In this document: in pieces, positions 34,679-43,044 of the stretch
Layout of the letters: the number at the start of each line of letters is the position of its first letter
How positions within the stretch are numbered: the stretch's first letter is position 1
Source of the DNA: Lentzea aerocolonigenes
Lineage (GTDB): Bacteria > Actinomycetota > Actinomycetes > Mycobacteriales > Pseudonocardiaceae
Reading direction: 5' to 3'
Assembly: GCF_000974445.1 (NCBI RefSeq)
Contig: NZ_BBOJ01000013.1
Location: forward strand, 1 to 64,000
DNA length: 64,000 nt
Notes under the pieces: generated by a model
Database searches by the model: none
The model's input: the letters and a program-made list of their open reading frames with translations, nothing else
What the model was told of the DNA's origin: nothing
Made by a program: the position numbers and the translations under genes

Positions 34679-35497
34679 GTGTCGATCGCGCCCAACACGC
34701 CCCAGCTCGCGCCGTTGCTCGCGGGAAGTCCTTGCTGGGCCGAGAGAACCGTCGACGACCTGAAAGCGGCGATCGAGTTCTACACCGGCCTGTTCGGCTG
34801 GCACTACGCCGACGACGCCGGCTACACCGTGGCGATGGTCGACGGCATCCCCGTCGCCGGACTGCCGCAGGGCGACCCGGAACCGTGGCGGTTGTACCTG
34901 GTCACGCCGCATGCGAGGGCCACTGCGGAGAAGGCTTTCCACCTCGGCGGATCAGTGCTGCGCAACCCCGAGGACGCCGCCGACCACACGCAGAGCACCG
35001 TGATCGCGGACCCGACGGGCGCCGTGGTCGGGTTCCGTCACGTGCCACCGGACTGGCGCTTCGGCACGGGCGGGCACGGCGCCTACGCGTGGGCCGAGCT
35101 GAACACCCGTGACGGCGCAGCAGCCGACGAGTTCTTCGGCGAGCTCTGCCACTACGACATCACGCAGATCGGCGACGGGCACCGGCTGGACTACGCGACG
35201 TGGTCCGTCGAGGGCACCGAGGTCATCGGGCGTCAGAAGATGGGCCGCGAGTTCCCGTACGGGGAACGTTCGCACTGGATGGTGTACTTCAACGCCGCTC
35301 CCGAGATCGGCATCGACTCGGTCGCGTACCGGGTGCTGGAGCTCGGCGGCCGGGTGACCGTCGAGCCCTACGACACCCCGTACGGACGCATCACCGTGGT
35401 CGAGGACCACGCGGGAATGGCGTTCTCGGTGATCGACCCGTCCCGAGTGATCGAGGCCGAGCCGCGCACCGAGGTGGACGACCCCTACGACGACTAA
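34679..35497 (+). CDS. Two-domain VOC family protein (CFP30B-like)
   Basis: A 272-residue protein with two VOC modules: residues about 12-125 (CWAERTVDDLKAAIEFYTGLFGWHY) and about 140-255 (YAWAELNTRDGAAADEFFGELCHYD). The arrangement is like the mycobacterial 27-kDa antigen CFP30B and similar hydroxylase-like proteins. GTG 34679 follows AGGAGG. The function is unknown; it may be a lyase or binding protein. It overlaps the following convergent gene by 4 bp. Confidence 0.85.
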   Translation: MSIAPNTPQLAPLLAGSPCWAERTVDDLKAAIEFYTGLFGWHYADDAGYTVAMVDGIPVAGLPQGDPEPWRLYLVTPHARATAEKAFHLGGSVLRNPEDAADHTQSTVIADPTGAVVGFRHVPPDWRFGTGGHGAYAWAELNTRDGAAADEFFGELCHYDITQIGDGHRLDYATWSVEGTEVIGRQKMGREFPYGERSHWMVYFNAAPEIGIDSVAYRVLELGGRVTVEPYDTPYGRITVVEDHAGMAFSVIDPSRVIEAEPRTEVDDPYDD

Positions 35498-36024
35498 CGC
35501 ACGCGTTTGGGCAGACAACCCGGCAGCTGGTCACGCGCGTAGACCCCACCGGTGACGATCCAGTGGTCACCCTCGTTCGCCGTCGCGAGCACCACTGTGG
35601 CGTCCACGGGGATGCGACCAGGCGTGATCGTTATCTTGGACGCCTCCTTGGTGAACTCGAAGTCCACCGCGGCCACGGGAACGTCGAGCGAGCGCCCGGT
35701 TTCCACGCAGTCCTGCCGCAACCCCACCGCGATCGCCGGAACACCCCGCTCGCGCAGCTTCGCCGTGGCCTCGTCGAACCGCTCCAGCTCCCGGATGGTC
35801 AACGTCACCGATCCGTCCGGGTTGTCGACCACGGCGTACGCGGGTGGCGCGCCACCGAAGTAGGCCGATGCGGCCAACGCACCAGTTCCTAGAACGGTGA
35901 CCGCTGCTGCTGCGACGATCCATCGCTTCGTGCGCCGGCTTTGCCGCCTCGTCATGTTCCGCAGCAGCGTCTGTCCGTGCTCCTGCTGCAGCTCAGCCCA
36001 CAGGTTGTCCTCAAACTTGCTCAT
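35494..36024 (-). CDS. Membrane-anchored partner of the ECF sigma factor (putative anti-sigma or sensor)
   Basis: A 176-residue protein: a cytoplasmic N-terminus of about 33 residues (MSKFEDNLWAELQQEHGQTL), one membrane helix (about 35-56) and an outer domain with two cysteines. Its ATG lies 14 bp inside the end of the sigma-factor gene, so the two are co-translated. By context it should sense an external cue and hold the sigma factor. It lacks the HxxxCxxC zinc motif of ordinary anti-sigma factors, so the mechanism is open. Confidence 0.7.
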   Translation of the reverse strand: MSKFEDNLWAELQQEHGQTLLRNMTRRQSRRTKRWIVAAAAVTVLGTGALAASAYFGGAPPAYAVVDNPDGSVTLTIRELERFDEATAKLRERGVPAIAVGLRQDCVETGRSLDVPVAAVDFEFTKEASKITITPGRIPVDATVVLATANEGDHWIVTGGVYARDQLPGCLPKRVR

Positions 36025-36553
36025 CTGCGTGCACCTCCACGTCATCGCGCAGGCGTGCCATGGCGCGGTACAGCCGAGACCGCATCGCCCCTTTCGGCAC
36101 GCCGAGCGCTTCGGCCGCTTCCTTGGGTGCGAGACCATCGAGGTGCACGAGCTCGATCGCTTCCCGTTCGATCTCGGGCAGCGTCCGCAGCCGTTCGAGC
36201 AGCAGGCGGCCGCGTTGTTCGGCGTCGATCCGCGCCTCCAGCTCGGCCAGCTCATCGCGGCCGAGCTCCCGCCTGCCGCCGACCCGGCGCACCAGTTCGG
36301 CGCCCCGAGCCGACTGTTCGCTGTGTGCGGCGAAGGCCTTGCGGGCAATGCCGTACAGCCAGCTGGCCGCCGTGCCTCTCGAAGAGTCGAACGTCGGGAA
36401 CGACGTGATCGCACGGACGAATGTGTCCGCCGTCAGGTCCGCCACGAGCTGCGGTTCAACGCACCGCCTGGCGAAGTACCGGGTGATCGCGCCGACGTTG
36501 TTGCGGTAGATCCGCTCGAACGCCGCCATTGCCTCGTGGTCTCTCACAACCAC
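36011..36553 (-). CDS. ECF-type RNA polymerase sigma factor
   Basis: A 180-residue sigma-70 family factor. Region 2 (about 10-75) contains DLTADTFVRAITSFPTFDSSRGTAASWLYGIARKAF; region 4 (about 115-170) contains LPEIEREAIELVHLDGLAPKEAAEALGVPKGAMRSRLYRAM. The start is GTG 36553 or GTG 36547. It is translated together with the membrane protein that follows. Target promoters are not obvious; autoregulation is usual for this class. Confidence 0.92.
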   Translation of the reverse strand: MVVRDHEAMAAFERIYRNNVGAITRYFARRCVEPQLVADLTADTFVRAITSFPTFDSSRGTAASWLYGIARKAFAAHSEQSARGAELVRRVGGRRELGRDELAELEARIDAEQRGRLLLERLRTLPEIEREAIELVHLDGLAPKEAAEALGVPKGAMRSRLYRAMARLRDDVEVHADEQV

Positions 36554-36578
36554 TAGTTGCGGCGTTGCGCGGAAACCG

Positions 36579-37436
36579 TCACTGCACGAACAGGTGCAGC
36601 AGCAGCCAGGAGGCGACGGCCGACGGCAGGAGCGAGTCCATCCGGTCCATCAGTCCGCCGTGGCCGGGCAGCAGCGTGCCCATGTCCTTGATGCCGAGGT
36701 CGCGCTTGATCAGCGACTCGACCAGGTCGCCCGCGGTGGCGGTGATGACGAGTGCCGCGCCGAACAGGACACCGTGCCACCACTGGCCGTCGAGCAGCGT
36801 GGTGACGGTGATCGCGCCACCGACCATGCCCGCGACCATCGAGCCGGCGAAGCCTTCCCAGGACTTCTTCGGGCTGATCGTCGGCGCCATCGGGTGCTTG
36901 CCGAGGAAGACACCGGCCGCGTAGCCGCCGACGTCGGACAGCACGACACCGATGAGGAACGCGAACGCGCGACCCGCACCGTCCTCGGGTACGACGAGCA
37001 TGGCCGCGAACGACGCGAAGACCGGGATGTACGCGACGGTGAACACGGACGCGCTGAGGTCGCGCAGGTAGCCGTCGGAACCGCCGCGGAACCGCCAGAT
37101 CATGCACACCAGCACGGTGACCACGAACCCGGTCATCATGCCGGCGCGCTCCAGCGGCCAGGACAGCCAGATGATCGCCTGACCGCCGATGAGCGCGGGC
37201 CACAGGGCGACGTTGATGCCGCCCTTCTTGAAGGCGTTCGTCAGCTCCCACGTCGACACCGCCACGGCTGCCGCGACGATGCCGATGAAGGTCTGGCGTA
37301 CGGTCAGCAGCGACAAGATGACCAGGGCGCCGAGCCCGACGCCGACCAGGATCGCCGCACGCAGGTCACGTCCCGCGCGCGACGGCTTCGACGCGGGCAC
37401 GTCCGTCGGACCGCCTGCCACCTGTGCTCCCATCAC
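36579..37436 (-). CDS. cdsA: Phosphatidate cytidylyltransferase
   Basis: Integral membrane enzyme that makes CDP-diacylglycerol, precursor of phosphatidylglycerol, cardiolipin and phosphatidylinositol. The 285-residue protein has a hydrophilic N-terminus and about eight helices, with the CDP-alcohol signature in SLIKRDLGIKDMGTLLPGHGGLMDRMDSL. Last gene of the rpsB-tsf-pyrH-frr-cdsA group; a stem-loop at 37443-37485 sits before it. Confidence 0.95.
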   Translation of the reverse strand: MMGAQVAGGPTDVPASKPSRAGRDLRAAILVGVGLGALVILSLLTVRQTFIGIVAAAVAVSTWELTNAFKKGGINVALWPALIGGQAIIWLSWPLERAGMMTGFVVTVLVCMIWRFRGGSDGYLRDLSASVFTVAYIPVFASFAAMLVVPEDGAGRAFAFLIGVVLSDVGGYAAGVFLGKHPMAPTISPKKSWEGFAGSMVAGMVGGAITVTTLLDGQWWHGVLFGAALVITATAGDLVESLIKRDLGIKDMGTLLPGHGGLMDRMDSLLPSAVASWLLLHLFVQ

Positions 37437-37442
37437 GACCTC

Positions 37443-37485
37443 CGCCCGGCCAGGGCTGCTACGCCTGCCGTGACTCGGCCGGGCG
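37443..37485. terminator. Stem-loop between frr and cdsA
   Basis: CGCCCGGCC pairs with GGCCGGGCG across a 25-nt loop. It fills most of the 63-bp frr-cdsA spacer. It may attenuate transcription into cdsA or mark an RNA-processing site. Confidence 0.5.
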
Positions 37486-37499
37486 AACCTTCAGGAACA

Positions 37500-38057
37500 T
37501 CAGACTTCGAGAAGCTCGGCTTCCTTGTGCTTCACGAGCTCGTCGACCTGCGCCGTGTACTTGTGGGTGAGAGCGTCGAGCTCCTTCTCACCACGAGCGC
37601 CGTCGTCCTCGCCGACCTCGCCGTCCTTGACGAGCCTGTCGATCTCTTCCTTCGCCTTGCGGCGGACACCGCGGACGGAGACGCGCGCGTCCTCGCCCTT
37701 GGCCTTCGCGACCTTCACCATGTCCCGGCGGCGCTCCTCGGAGAGCTGCGGGATCACGACGCGGATCACGGTGCCGTCGTTGCCGGGGTTGACGCCCAGG
37801 TCGGAGTCCCGGATCGCCTTCTCGATCGCGTTCAGCTGGCTCGCGTCGTACGGCTTCACGACCGCCATCCGCGCCTCAGGCACGCTGATGCTGGCCATCT
37901 GGTTCAGCGGCGTGGGCGAGCCGTAGTAGTCGACGTGGATTCGGTTGAACATCGAGGGAGTCGCACGACCGGTTCGAACGGAGGCGAGGTTCTCCTTCGC
38001 CACCGAAACCGCCTTTTCCATCTTCTCCTCGGCGTCGAGGAGGGTCTCGTCGATCAC
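37500..38057 (-). CDS. frr: Ribosome recycling factor
   Basis: A 185-residue cytosolic protein that splits post-termination ribosomes with EF-G. The family markers are all present: EKMEKAVSVAKENLASVRTGRA at the N-terminus, YYGSPTPLNQMASISVPEARM in the middle, and KDGEVGEDDGARGEKELDALTHKY near the end. Length and position after pyrH are as expected. Confidence 0.97.
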   Translation of the reverse strand: MIDETLLDAEEKMEKAVSVAKENLASVRTGRATPSMFNRIHVDYYGSPTPLNQMASISVPEARMAVVKPYDASQLNAIEKAIRDSDLGVNPGNDGTVIRVVIPQLSEERRRDMVKVAKAKGEDARVSVRGVRRKAKEEIDRLVKDGEVGEDDGARGEKELDALTHKYTAQVDELVKHKEAELLEV

Positions 38058-38118
38058 GACTGCTCCTTGCTCTGCGTTTGCGTGCCCAAATCCCGGTCCT
38101 GGTCAGATCCCACCAGGT

Positions 38119-38865
38119 CTAGAAGGCCGGGCGGCCACCGGGGGTGCTGACCAGAGTTCCGATCTTCTCACCACGCACCGCGCGCGCGATGTTCCCCTCG
38201 GTGAGGAGGTTGAAGACGAGGATCGGCATGTTGTTGTCCATGCAGAGGCTGAAGGCCGTGGCGTCGGCGACGTTGAGGCCGCGTTCCAGCACCTCGCGGT
38301 GGGTGATGTTGTCGAACATCAACGCGTCGGGGTCGATCTTGGGGTCGGCCGTGTAGACGCCGTCGACGGCCTTGGCCATCAGGACGATCTCGCAACCGAT
38401 CTCCAGCGCGCGCTGGGCGGCCGTGGTGTCCGTGGAGAAGTACGGCAGGCCGGCGCCGCCGCCGAAGATCACGACGCGGCCCTTGTCGAGGTGGCGCATC
38501 GCGCGGCGCGGGATGTAGGACTCGGCGACCTGCGTCATCTGGATCGACGTCTGCACGCGGGTGTCGATGCCGTGCTCGCGTTCCAGGAAGTCCTGCAACG
38601 CCAGGCAGTTCATGACCGTGCCGAGCATGCCCATGTAGTCGGCGCGCGAACGGTCCATGCCGCGCTGCTGGAGCTCGGACCCGCGGAAGAAGTTGCCACC
38701 ACCGATCACGACGGCCACCTGCACGCCGGACTTGTGGACGGCCGCGATCTGCTTGGCGACTGTCTGGACGACGTCGGGATCAACACCGACGCCACCACCG
38801 CCGAACATCTCGCCACCGAGCTTGAGCATCACCCGGCTGTAGCCGTGGCTACCTTCTTCGCTCAC
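38119..38865 (-). CDS. pyrH: UMP kinase
   Basis: Phosphorylates UMP to UDP, feeding RNA, DNA and cell-wall nucleotide pools. The 248-residue bacterial-type enzyme of the amino-acid-kinase fold has SRVMLKLGGEMFGGG, VVIGGGNFFRG, MGMLGTVMN and VFGGGAGLPYFSTDT-like segments. The GTG 38865 follows GAAGGA and matches the family N-terminus; an upstream GTG at 38904 is less likely. It is 62 bp upstream of frr. Confidence 0.95.
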   Translation of the reverse strand: MSEEGSHGYSRVMLKLGGEMFGGGGVGVDPDVVQTVAKQIAAVHKSGVQVAVVIGGGNFFRGSELQQRGMDRSRADYMGMLGTVMNCLALQDFLEREHGIDTRVQTSIQMTQVAESYIPRRAMRHLDKGRVVIFGGGAGLPYFSTDTTAAQRALEIGCEIVLMAKAVDGVYTADPKIDPDALMFDNITHREVLERGLNVADATAFSLCMDNNMPILVFNLLTEGNIARAVRGEKIGTLVSTPGGRPAF

Positions 38866-38908
38866 AGGTCCTTCTCCTCGCGCCATTGGGAAGTCTGTAG
38901 ACACGCCA

Positions 38909-38942
38909 AGGGCGGGGTCGCCGGTGCTTGCAACCCCGCCCT
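38909..38942. terminator. Stem-loop between tsf and pyrH
   Basis: AGGGCGGGGT pairs perfectly with ACCCCGCCCT across a 14-nt loop, 9 bp after the tsf stop on the minus strand. It is a probable intercistronic attenuator, reducing pyrH-frr transcription relative to rpsB-tsf. Confidence 0.6.
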
Positions 38943-38950
38943 CATGCGAA

Positions 38951-39766
38951 TCAGCTCTGGCCGACCTCGAACCGAGCGAAACGGGTCACCGTCACGCCGG
39001 CCTCGTCCAGAAGAGCCTTGACCGTCTTCTTGCTGTCGGTCACGGAAGCCTGCTCGAGGAGCACGACGTCCTTGAAGAAGCCGTTGACGCGACCCTCGAC
39101 GATCTTGGGGAGCGCGCCCTCGGGCTTGCCCTCCTCGCGAGCGGTCTCCTCGGCGATGCGGCGCTCGTTGGCGACGAGCTCCTCGGGAACCTCGTCACGG
39201 GTGACGAACTTCGGGCGCATCGCGGCGATCTGCATCGCGGCACCCTTGGCGGCCTCGGCGTTGTCGCCGGTGTACTCGACCAGCACGCCGACGGCGGGCG
39301 GCAGGTCGGCGGCACGACGGTGCAGGTAGACCGAGACGGTGCCGTCGAAGTCGACGGCCTTGGCCAGCTCGAGCTTCTCGCCGATCTTGGCGGAGAACTC
39401 CTGGACCAGCGCGTCCACGGTCTTGCCGTCAACCTCGACGGCCTTGAGGGCCTCGACGTCGGCGACCTTGTTGGCCTTGGCGATCGCGACGATGTCGTCG
39501 GCCAGGGCGATGAAGTCGGCGTTCTTGGCCACGAAGTCCGTCTCGCAGCGCAGCTCGACCATCGCGCCGTCCTTGACGGCGACGAGGCCGTTGGACGTGG
39601 TGCGCTCGGCGCGCTTGCCGACGTCCTTGGCGCCCTTGATGCGCAGGATCTCGACGGCCTTGTCGAAGTCGCCGTCAGCCTCGTCCAGGGCCTTCTTGCA
39701 GTCCATCATGCCGGCGGCGGTCAGCTCGCGGAGCTTCTTGACGTCCGCGGTGGTGTAGTTCGCCAT
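38951..39766 (-). CDS. tsf: Elongation factor Ts
   Basis: Guanine-nucleotide exchange factor for EF-Tu. The 271-residue protein has the N-terminal UBA-like segment KKLRELTAAGMMDCKKALDEADGD, the core LRCETDFVAKNADF that contacts EF-Tu, and a C-terminal part typical of actinobacterial proteins. Second gene in the rpsB-tsf group, separated from rpsB by 71 bp that include a 13-bp stem. Confidence 0.97.
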   Translation of the reverse strand: MANYTTADVKKLRELTAAGMMDCKKALDEADGDFDKAVEILRIKGAKDVGKRAERTTSNGLVAVKDGAMVELRCETDFVAKNADFIALADDIVAIAKANKVADVEALKAVEVDGKTVDALVQEFSAKIGEKLELAKAVDFDGTVSVYLHRRAADLPPAVGVLVEYTGDNAEAAKGAAMQIAAMRPKFVTRDEVPEELVANERRIAEETAREEGKPEGALPKIVEGRVNGFFKDVVLLEQASVTDSKKTVKALLDEAGVTVTRFARFEVGQS

Positions 39767-39797
39767 CGTTTTCCTTCTGCGATGTACGCGCTTGAGT

Positions 39798-39830
39798 CAC
39801 GCGGCGCCCGCTGGTCGCGGGCGCCGCGTG
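39798..39830. terminator. 13-bp stem-loop between rpsB and tsf
   Basis: Bases 39798-39810 pair perfectly with 39818-39830 across a 7-nt loop, starting 8 bp after the rpsB stop. A terminator or attenuator between rpsB and tsf is also known in E. coli. There is no T tract. Confidence 0.65.
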
Positions 39831-39837
39831 GGGGAGA

Positions 39838-40659
39838 TCAGGACTGGACGGGCTGCTCGGCCGGGGCCTCGGCCGTGGTGTTGGTGAGGAGCTCCTGCTC
39901 CCACTCCGCCAGCGGCTCGTCAGCGGCGACCTCGGGCTTGTCCTGGCCCTCGGCGGCGTCGCGACGGGCGCCGGAGCGCTGCATGAGACCGGCGGCGGCG
40001 GCCTCGGCCACGACCTTGGTCAGCAGGGCGGCGGAACGGATCGCGTCGTCGTTGCCCGGGATCGGGTAGTCGACCTCGTCCGGGTCGCAGTTCGTGTCGA
40101 GGATCGCCACGATCGGGATGTTCAGCTTGCGAGCCTCACCGACCGCGATGTGCTCCTTCTTGGTGTCCACGATCCACACGGCGCTGGGCACCTTGGACAT
40201 GTCGCGGATACCGCCGAGCGTGCGCTCCAGCTTGTCCTTCTCGCGGTTCATCATCAGGATTTCCTTCTTGGTGAAACCCTGGAAGCCGCCGGTCTGCTCC
40301 ATCGACTCGAGCTCCTTGAGGCGCTGAAGCCTCTTGTGCACCGTCGAGAAGTTGGTGAGCATGCCGCCCAGCCAGCGCTGGTTCACGTAGGGCATGCCGA
40401 CGCGGAGCGCCTCGTTGGCGATGGCCTCCTGCGCCTGCTTCTTCGTGCCGATGAACAGGATCGACCCGCCGTGCGCGACCGTCTCCTTGACGAACTCGTA
40501 AGCCCGGTCGATGTAGGTCAGCGTCTGCTGCAGGTCGATGATGTAGATGCCGTTGCGCTCAGTGAAGATGTAGCGCTTCATCTTCGGGTTCCAGCGCCGG
40601 GTCTGGTGCCCGAAGTGCACGCCGCTGTCGAGCAGCTGCTTCATGGTTACGACGGCCAT
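39838..40659 (-). CDS. rpsB: 30S ribosomal protein S2
   Basis: Structural protein of the small ribosomal subunit. In the 273-residue protein the S2 signatures are clear: VTMKQLLDSGVHFGHQTRRWNPKM, FIGTKKQAQEAI, QRWLGGMLTN, and PIPGNDDAIRSA near the end of the domain. An acidic C-terminal tail (about 235-273) follows. Start ATG 40659. A leader of about 230 nt precedes it, and the S2 gene is autoregulated through its leader in other bacteria. Confidence 0.97.
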   Translation of the reverse strand: MAVVTMKQLLDSGVHFGHQTRRWNPKMKRYIFTERNGIYIIDLQQTLTYIDRAYEFVKETVAHGGSILFIGTKKQAQEAIANEALRVGMPYVNQRWLGGMLTNFSTVHKRLQRLKELESMEQTGGFQGFTKKEILMMNREKDKLERTLGGIRDMSKVPSAVWIVDTKKEHIAVGEARKLNIPIVAILDTNCDPDEVDYPIPGNDDAIRSAALLTKVVAEAAAAGLMQRSGARRDAAEGQDKPEVAADEPLAEWEQELLTNTTAEAPAEQPVQS

Positions 40660-41029
40660 GGCCGGTTCGCACCTCATCTGTCGGACGCGCCAGGTCTCGC
40701 CTTTGCGCGTCGGTTCGGTTGACGCCTCCGGCCGGTCGGCCTTCAGCCCTGGTGCCGTGGCCGCCGTCCGCACCCGCGGAGCATCTCTGCACCGTCAGGA
40801 CCGTCGGACGTCGTGACTCGACCCTGCTGAAATCAGCCGGTCGGATCTGCGTTGGCACGCGAAGTCGTCCCGCGCACAGACGGGACGCACCCAAAAGTCT
40901 ACTCCCCACCCCCGACAAACTTCGAATCGCCCCCATCTCGCCCGGGGTAGTTGTCCACAACCGGCGAGTAATCCACAGTTCCCCGATCACCGCTGGTCCC
41001 CGGGGTGCCCCATCCCCCACGGTGAACCC
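40660..41029. promoter_or_regulatory. rpsB leader and divergent promoter region
   Basis: This 370-bp gap has no gene. On the minus strand it holds a plausible -10 element (TAGACT, complement of 40896-40901) with a weaker -35 about 18 bp upstream (TCGAAG-like), giving an rpsB leader of some 230 nt. A 7-bp stem-loop at 40866-40887 lies at the start of that leader. DnaA-box-like sequences occur at 40951-40959 and, with one mismatch, at 40969-40977. The promoter call is by eye. Confidence 0.5.
40866..40887 (-). promoter_or_regulatory. Stem-loop at the start of the rpsB leader
   Basis: CGTCCCG and CGGGACG form a perfect 7-bp stem with an 8-nt loop, just downstream of the proposed rpsB start of transcription. 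It could be part of a ribosomal protein S2 leader RNA; no match to a known leader could be tested. Confidence 0.45.
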
Positions 41030-41512
41030 ATGCCCCTCCTCCCCACCGCCCTGCTCCTCACAACCCTCCTGCCCCCCACACCCATCACCCGCTTCACCTG
41101 GCCCCTGCCCCCGCCCCATCCGGTGGTGCGCGCATACCAAGCCCCCACGTCACCCTTCGGCCCAGGCCACCGAGGCGTAGATCTCTCCGCCCCAGCGGGC
41201 ACAGCAGTCCTGGCCGCAGCAGACGGAGTGGTGATCCACGCAGGCGCAGTAGCCGCCCGCACGCTGGTGTCCCTGGAACACCGCGGCAACCTGCGCACGA
41301 CCTACGAACCCGTCGACCCCGCAGTCACCACCGGCCGCCAGGTCCGCCGAGGCGAGGTGATCGGCCACCTGCAAGAGGGCCACTGCCCATCGCCCTGCCT
41401 GCACTGGGGCGCCCGCCGAGGCCACGAGTACCTGGACCCGCTACGCCTGGTCTCGACGGGCCGAGTACGCCTCCTACCGCTGGGCCCCGCACCCCCAGCC
41501 CGAGGCGGCTGA
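41030..41512 (+). CDS. M23-family metallopeptidase, secreted
   Basis: A 160-residue LytM-type peptidase, probably acting on wall peptides. N-terminal hydrophobic signal (about 1-17), then the catalytic domain with zinc ligands in GHRGVDLSAP and CLHWGARRG; the family HxH is represented by LHWG. A lone short M23 domain between rpsB and whiG/xerC is a standard actinobacterial arrangement. The signal region is short and Pro-rich after residue 15. Confidence 0.88.
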   Translation: MPLLPTALLLTTLLPPTPITRFTWPLPPPHPVVRAYQAPTSPFGPGHRGVDLSAPAGTAVLAAADGVVIHAGAVAARTLVSLEHRGNLRTTYEPVDPAVTTGRQVRRGEVIGHLQEGHCPSPCLHWGARRGHEYLDPLRLVSTGRVRLLPLGPAPPARGG

Positions 41513-42048
41513 CCCACGCACAGCGCCCGCCCCAACCGCCGTCGCCCGTCAAATGGCACAGCGGCGACGCGCGACGGCTGCCCCCAGCGACTGCGCCCAC
41601 TCCCACAACGCCGCAACCCGATCAGTACGGCCCAACAATCCTGCCGCCACCGACAACCAGCCGCCACTGGCGGACGCGGCACCCAACCTCCGCCAGCCAA
41701 AGCTCAGCCAGCCGGACCTCAGCCGGCCAGACCTCCGCCACGCGGCGACCCGTCACGTCGCACGGCGGTCCGATCGGGCGCTTCCCGCCGCTGTCCCGGC
41801 GGTTGATCGCGGCGCGACCCCGTTGTGCGCCGCAGCGCCCGGCAGGTGCCGGGAGGTGGCAACGCTCACCGACCGCCTCCCGGCCCACCTGCTCCGGGCC
41901 CACCTGCTCCCGGCCTTCGGCCCGCACGCGCTTGCGCCACGGCCTGTGGTTGGAGCTGCTCCAACGGCCACCCGTTCGAGTGAATTAGCCGTCGCAAGCG
42001 GCGGAAGGAGGTTTGAAGGCCCGATTTCAGTGTTCGGGCGGTCTCTGG
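41513..42048. other. Non-coding gap with short period-15 repeats
   Basis: No gene is convincing in these 536 bp. The plus strand carries a 15-bp-periodic stretch (about 41690-41745) whose translation would give NLRQP KLSQP DLSRP DLRHA, and a second doublet of CACCTGCTCC at about 41887-41912. The only frame through it (41553-42071) lacks a ribosome-binding site and runs into whiG. At the right end is the whiG terminator. Confidence 0.5.
42019..42039 (-). terminator. Terminator-like stem-loop after whiG
   Basis: GCCCGA and TCGGGC form a 6-bp perfect stem with a 9-nt loop, 9 bp after the whiG stop on the minus strand. Confidence 0.5.
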
Positions 42049-43044
42049 TCAGGCCTCGGACTGCTCGTTGAGCTTGGTGCGCAGGCGCAGGACTGCGCGG
42101 GTGTGCAGCTGGCAGACCCTGGACTCGGTGACGCCGAGGACCTTGCCGATCTCGGCGAGGGTCAGGTTCTCGAAGTAGTAGAGGGTCACGACCACGCGGT
42201 CGCGTTCGGCGAGCTGGGCTATCGCGTCGGCCAGCTGACGGCGGCTGTCCTGGTCGACGAGGCTCGCCACCGGGTCTTCCGCATCGTCGTCTGGCAACGA
42301 CTCGGCCAGGGAGGCGCCGCCCTTGTTCGGGGCGATCAGCTCGTCGAGGGCGACGACGCTGGTCAGCTGGAGCTGGCCGTAGAGCTCGCGCAGCTCGGCC
42401 AGGCCGATCTTGAGCTCTGCGGCGAGCTCGCGGTCGGTGGGCGTGCGCTGCAGCTTGGCGCCGAGGCGTTCGAGGGCGCGCTCCACGTCGCGGGCGCGGC
42501 TGCGGACCGAGCGCGGCACCCAGTCCTGGGAGCGCAGGTCGTCGAGGATCGCGCCGCGGATGCGCTGCATGGCGTAGGTCTCGAACTTGAGGCCGCGTTC
42601 CGGCTCGAACTTCTCGATCGCGTCGACCAGGCCGAAGATGCCGGACTGGATCAGATCGGCCACGTCCACGTGGGCTGGAAGGCCCGTGCCGACGCGACCG
42701 GCGACGTACTTGACGAGCGGCGCGTAGTGCAGCACCAGGCGGTCGCGCTGACCCTGATCACGGGACTCGCCGTAGCTGCGCCACAGCGCGACGATGCCGG
42801 CCTCGACGTCGTCACCAGACCTGACATCCGCGCGCGTCACGGCAGTCGGAACGGCTGCGGGAGTGCCGTTGACATGCGTGTCGGCACCGGGCTCGGGACT
42901 CGCCTCGGTGCGCGGCGCGCCGTTCTGACGCTGCCCGTTGCTCGCCTGCATCGTCGAAGGTGCGGGCAGGACGGGTTCAGGGGGCACGGTCGCCGTACGC
43001 GATCCTCCCCCTGGGGTGTCAGGAACGGGGGTGGGTTCGGTCAT
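42049..43044 (-). CDS. whiG: RNA polymerase sigma factor WhiG (FliA type)
   Basis: Alternative sigma factor of 331 residues that starts sporulation of aerial hyphae in Streptomyces. An unstructured Pro/Thr-rich N-terminus of about 80 residues precedes region 2 (105-170, LVKYVAGRVGTGLP and FETYAMQRIRGAILDDLR), region 3 (175-250) and region 4 (275-325, TLYYFENLTLAEIGKVLGVTESRV). The match to Streptomyces WhiG is close, and whiG also adjoins rpsB there. Its start lies 26 bp inside xerC. It is more than 40 residues longer than the Streptomyces protein, owing to the tail. Confidence 0.93.
   Translation of the reverse strand: MTEPTPVPDTPGGGSRTATVPPEPVLPAPSTMQASNGQRQNGAPRTEASPEPGADTHVNGTPAAVPTAVTRADVRSGDDVEAGIVALWRSYGESRDQGQRDRLVLHYAPLVKYVAGRVGTGLPAHVDVADLIQSGIFGLVDAIEKFEPERGLKFETYAMQRIRGAILDDLRSQDWVPRSVRSRARDVERALERLGAKLQRTPTDRELAAELKIGLAELRELYGQLQLTSVVALDELIAPNKGGASLAESLPDDDAEDPVASLVDQDSRRQLADAIAQLAERDRVVVTLYYFENLTLAEIGKVLGVTESRVCQLHTRAVLRLRTKLNEQSEA

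Noticed and set aside
40951..40977. DnaA-box-like sites before rpsB as an origin of replication
   Set aside because: Only one full match and one with a mismatch; no dnaA, dnaN or AT-rich unwinding region is present.
41553..42071. 172-codon plus-strand frame after the M23 peptidase
   Set aside because: It runs into the end of whiG on the other strand, has no ribosome-binding site and its composition is that of non-coding GC-rich DNA.
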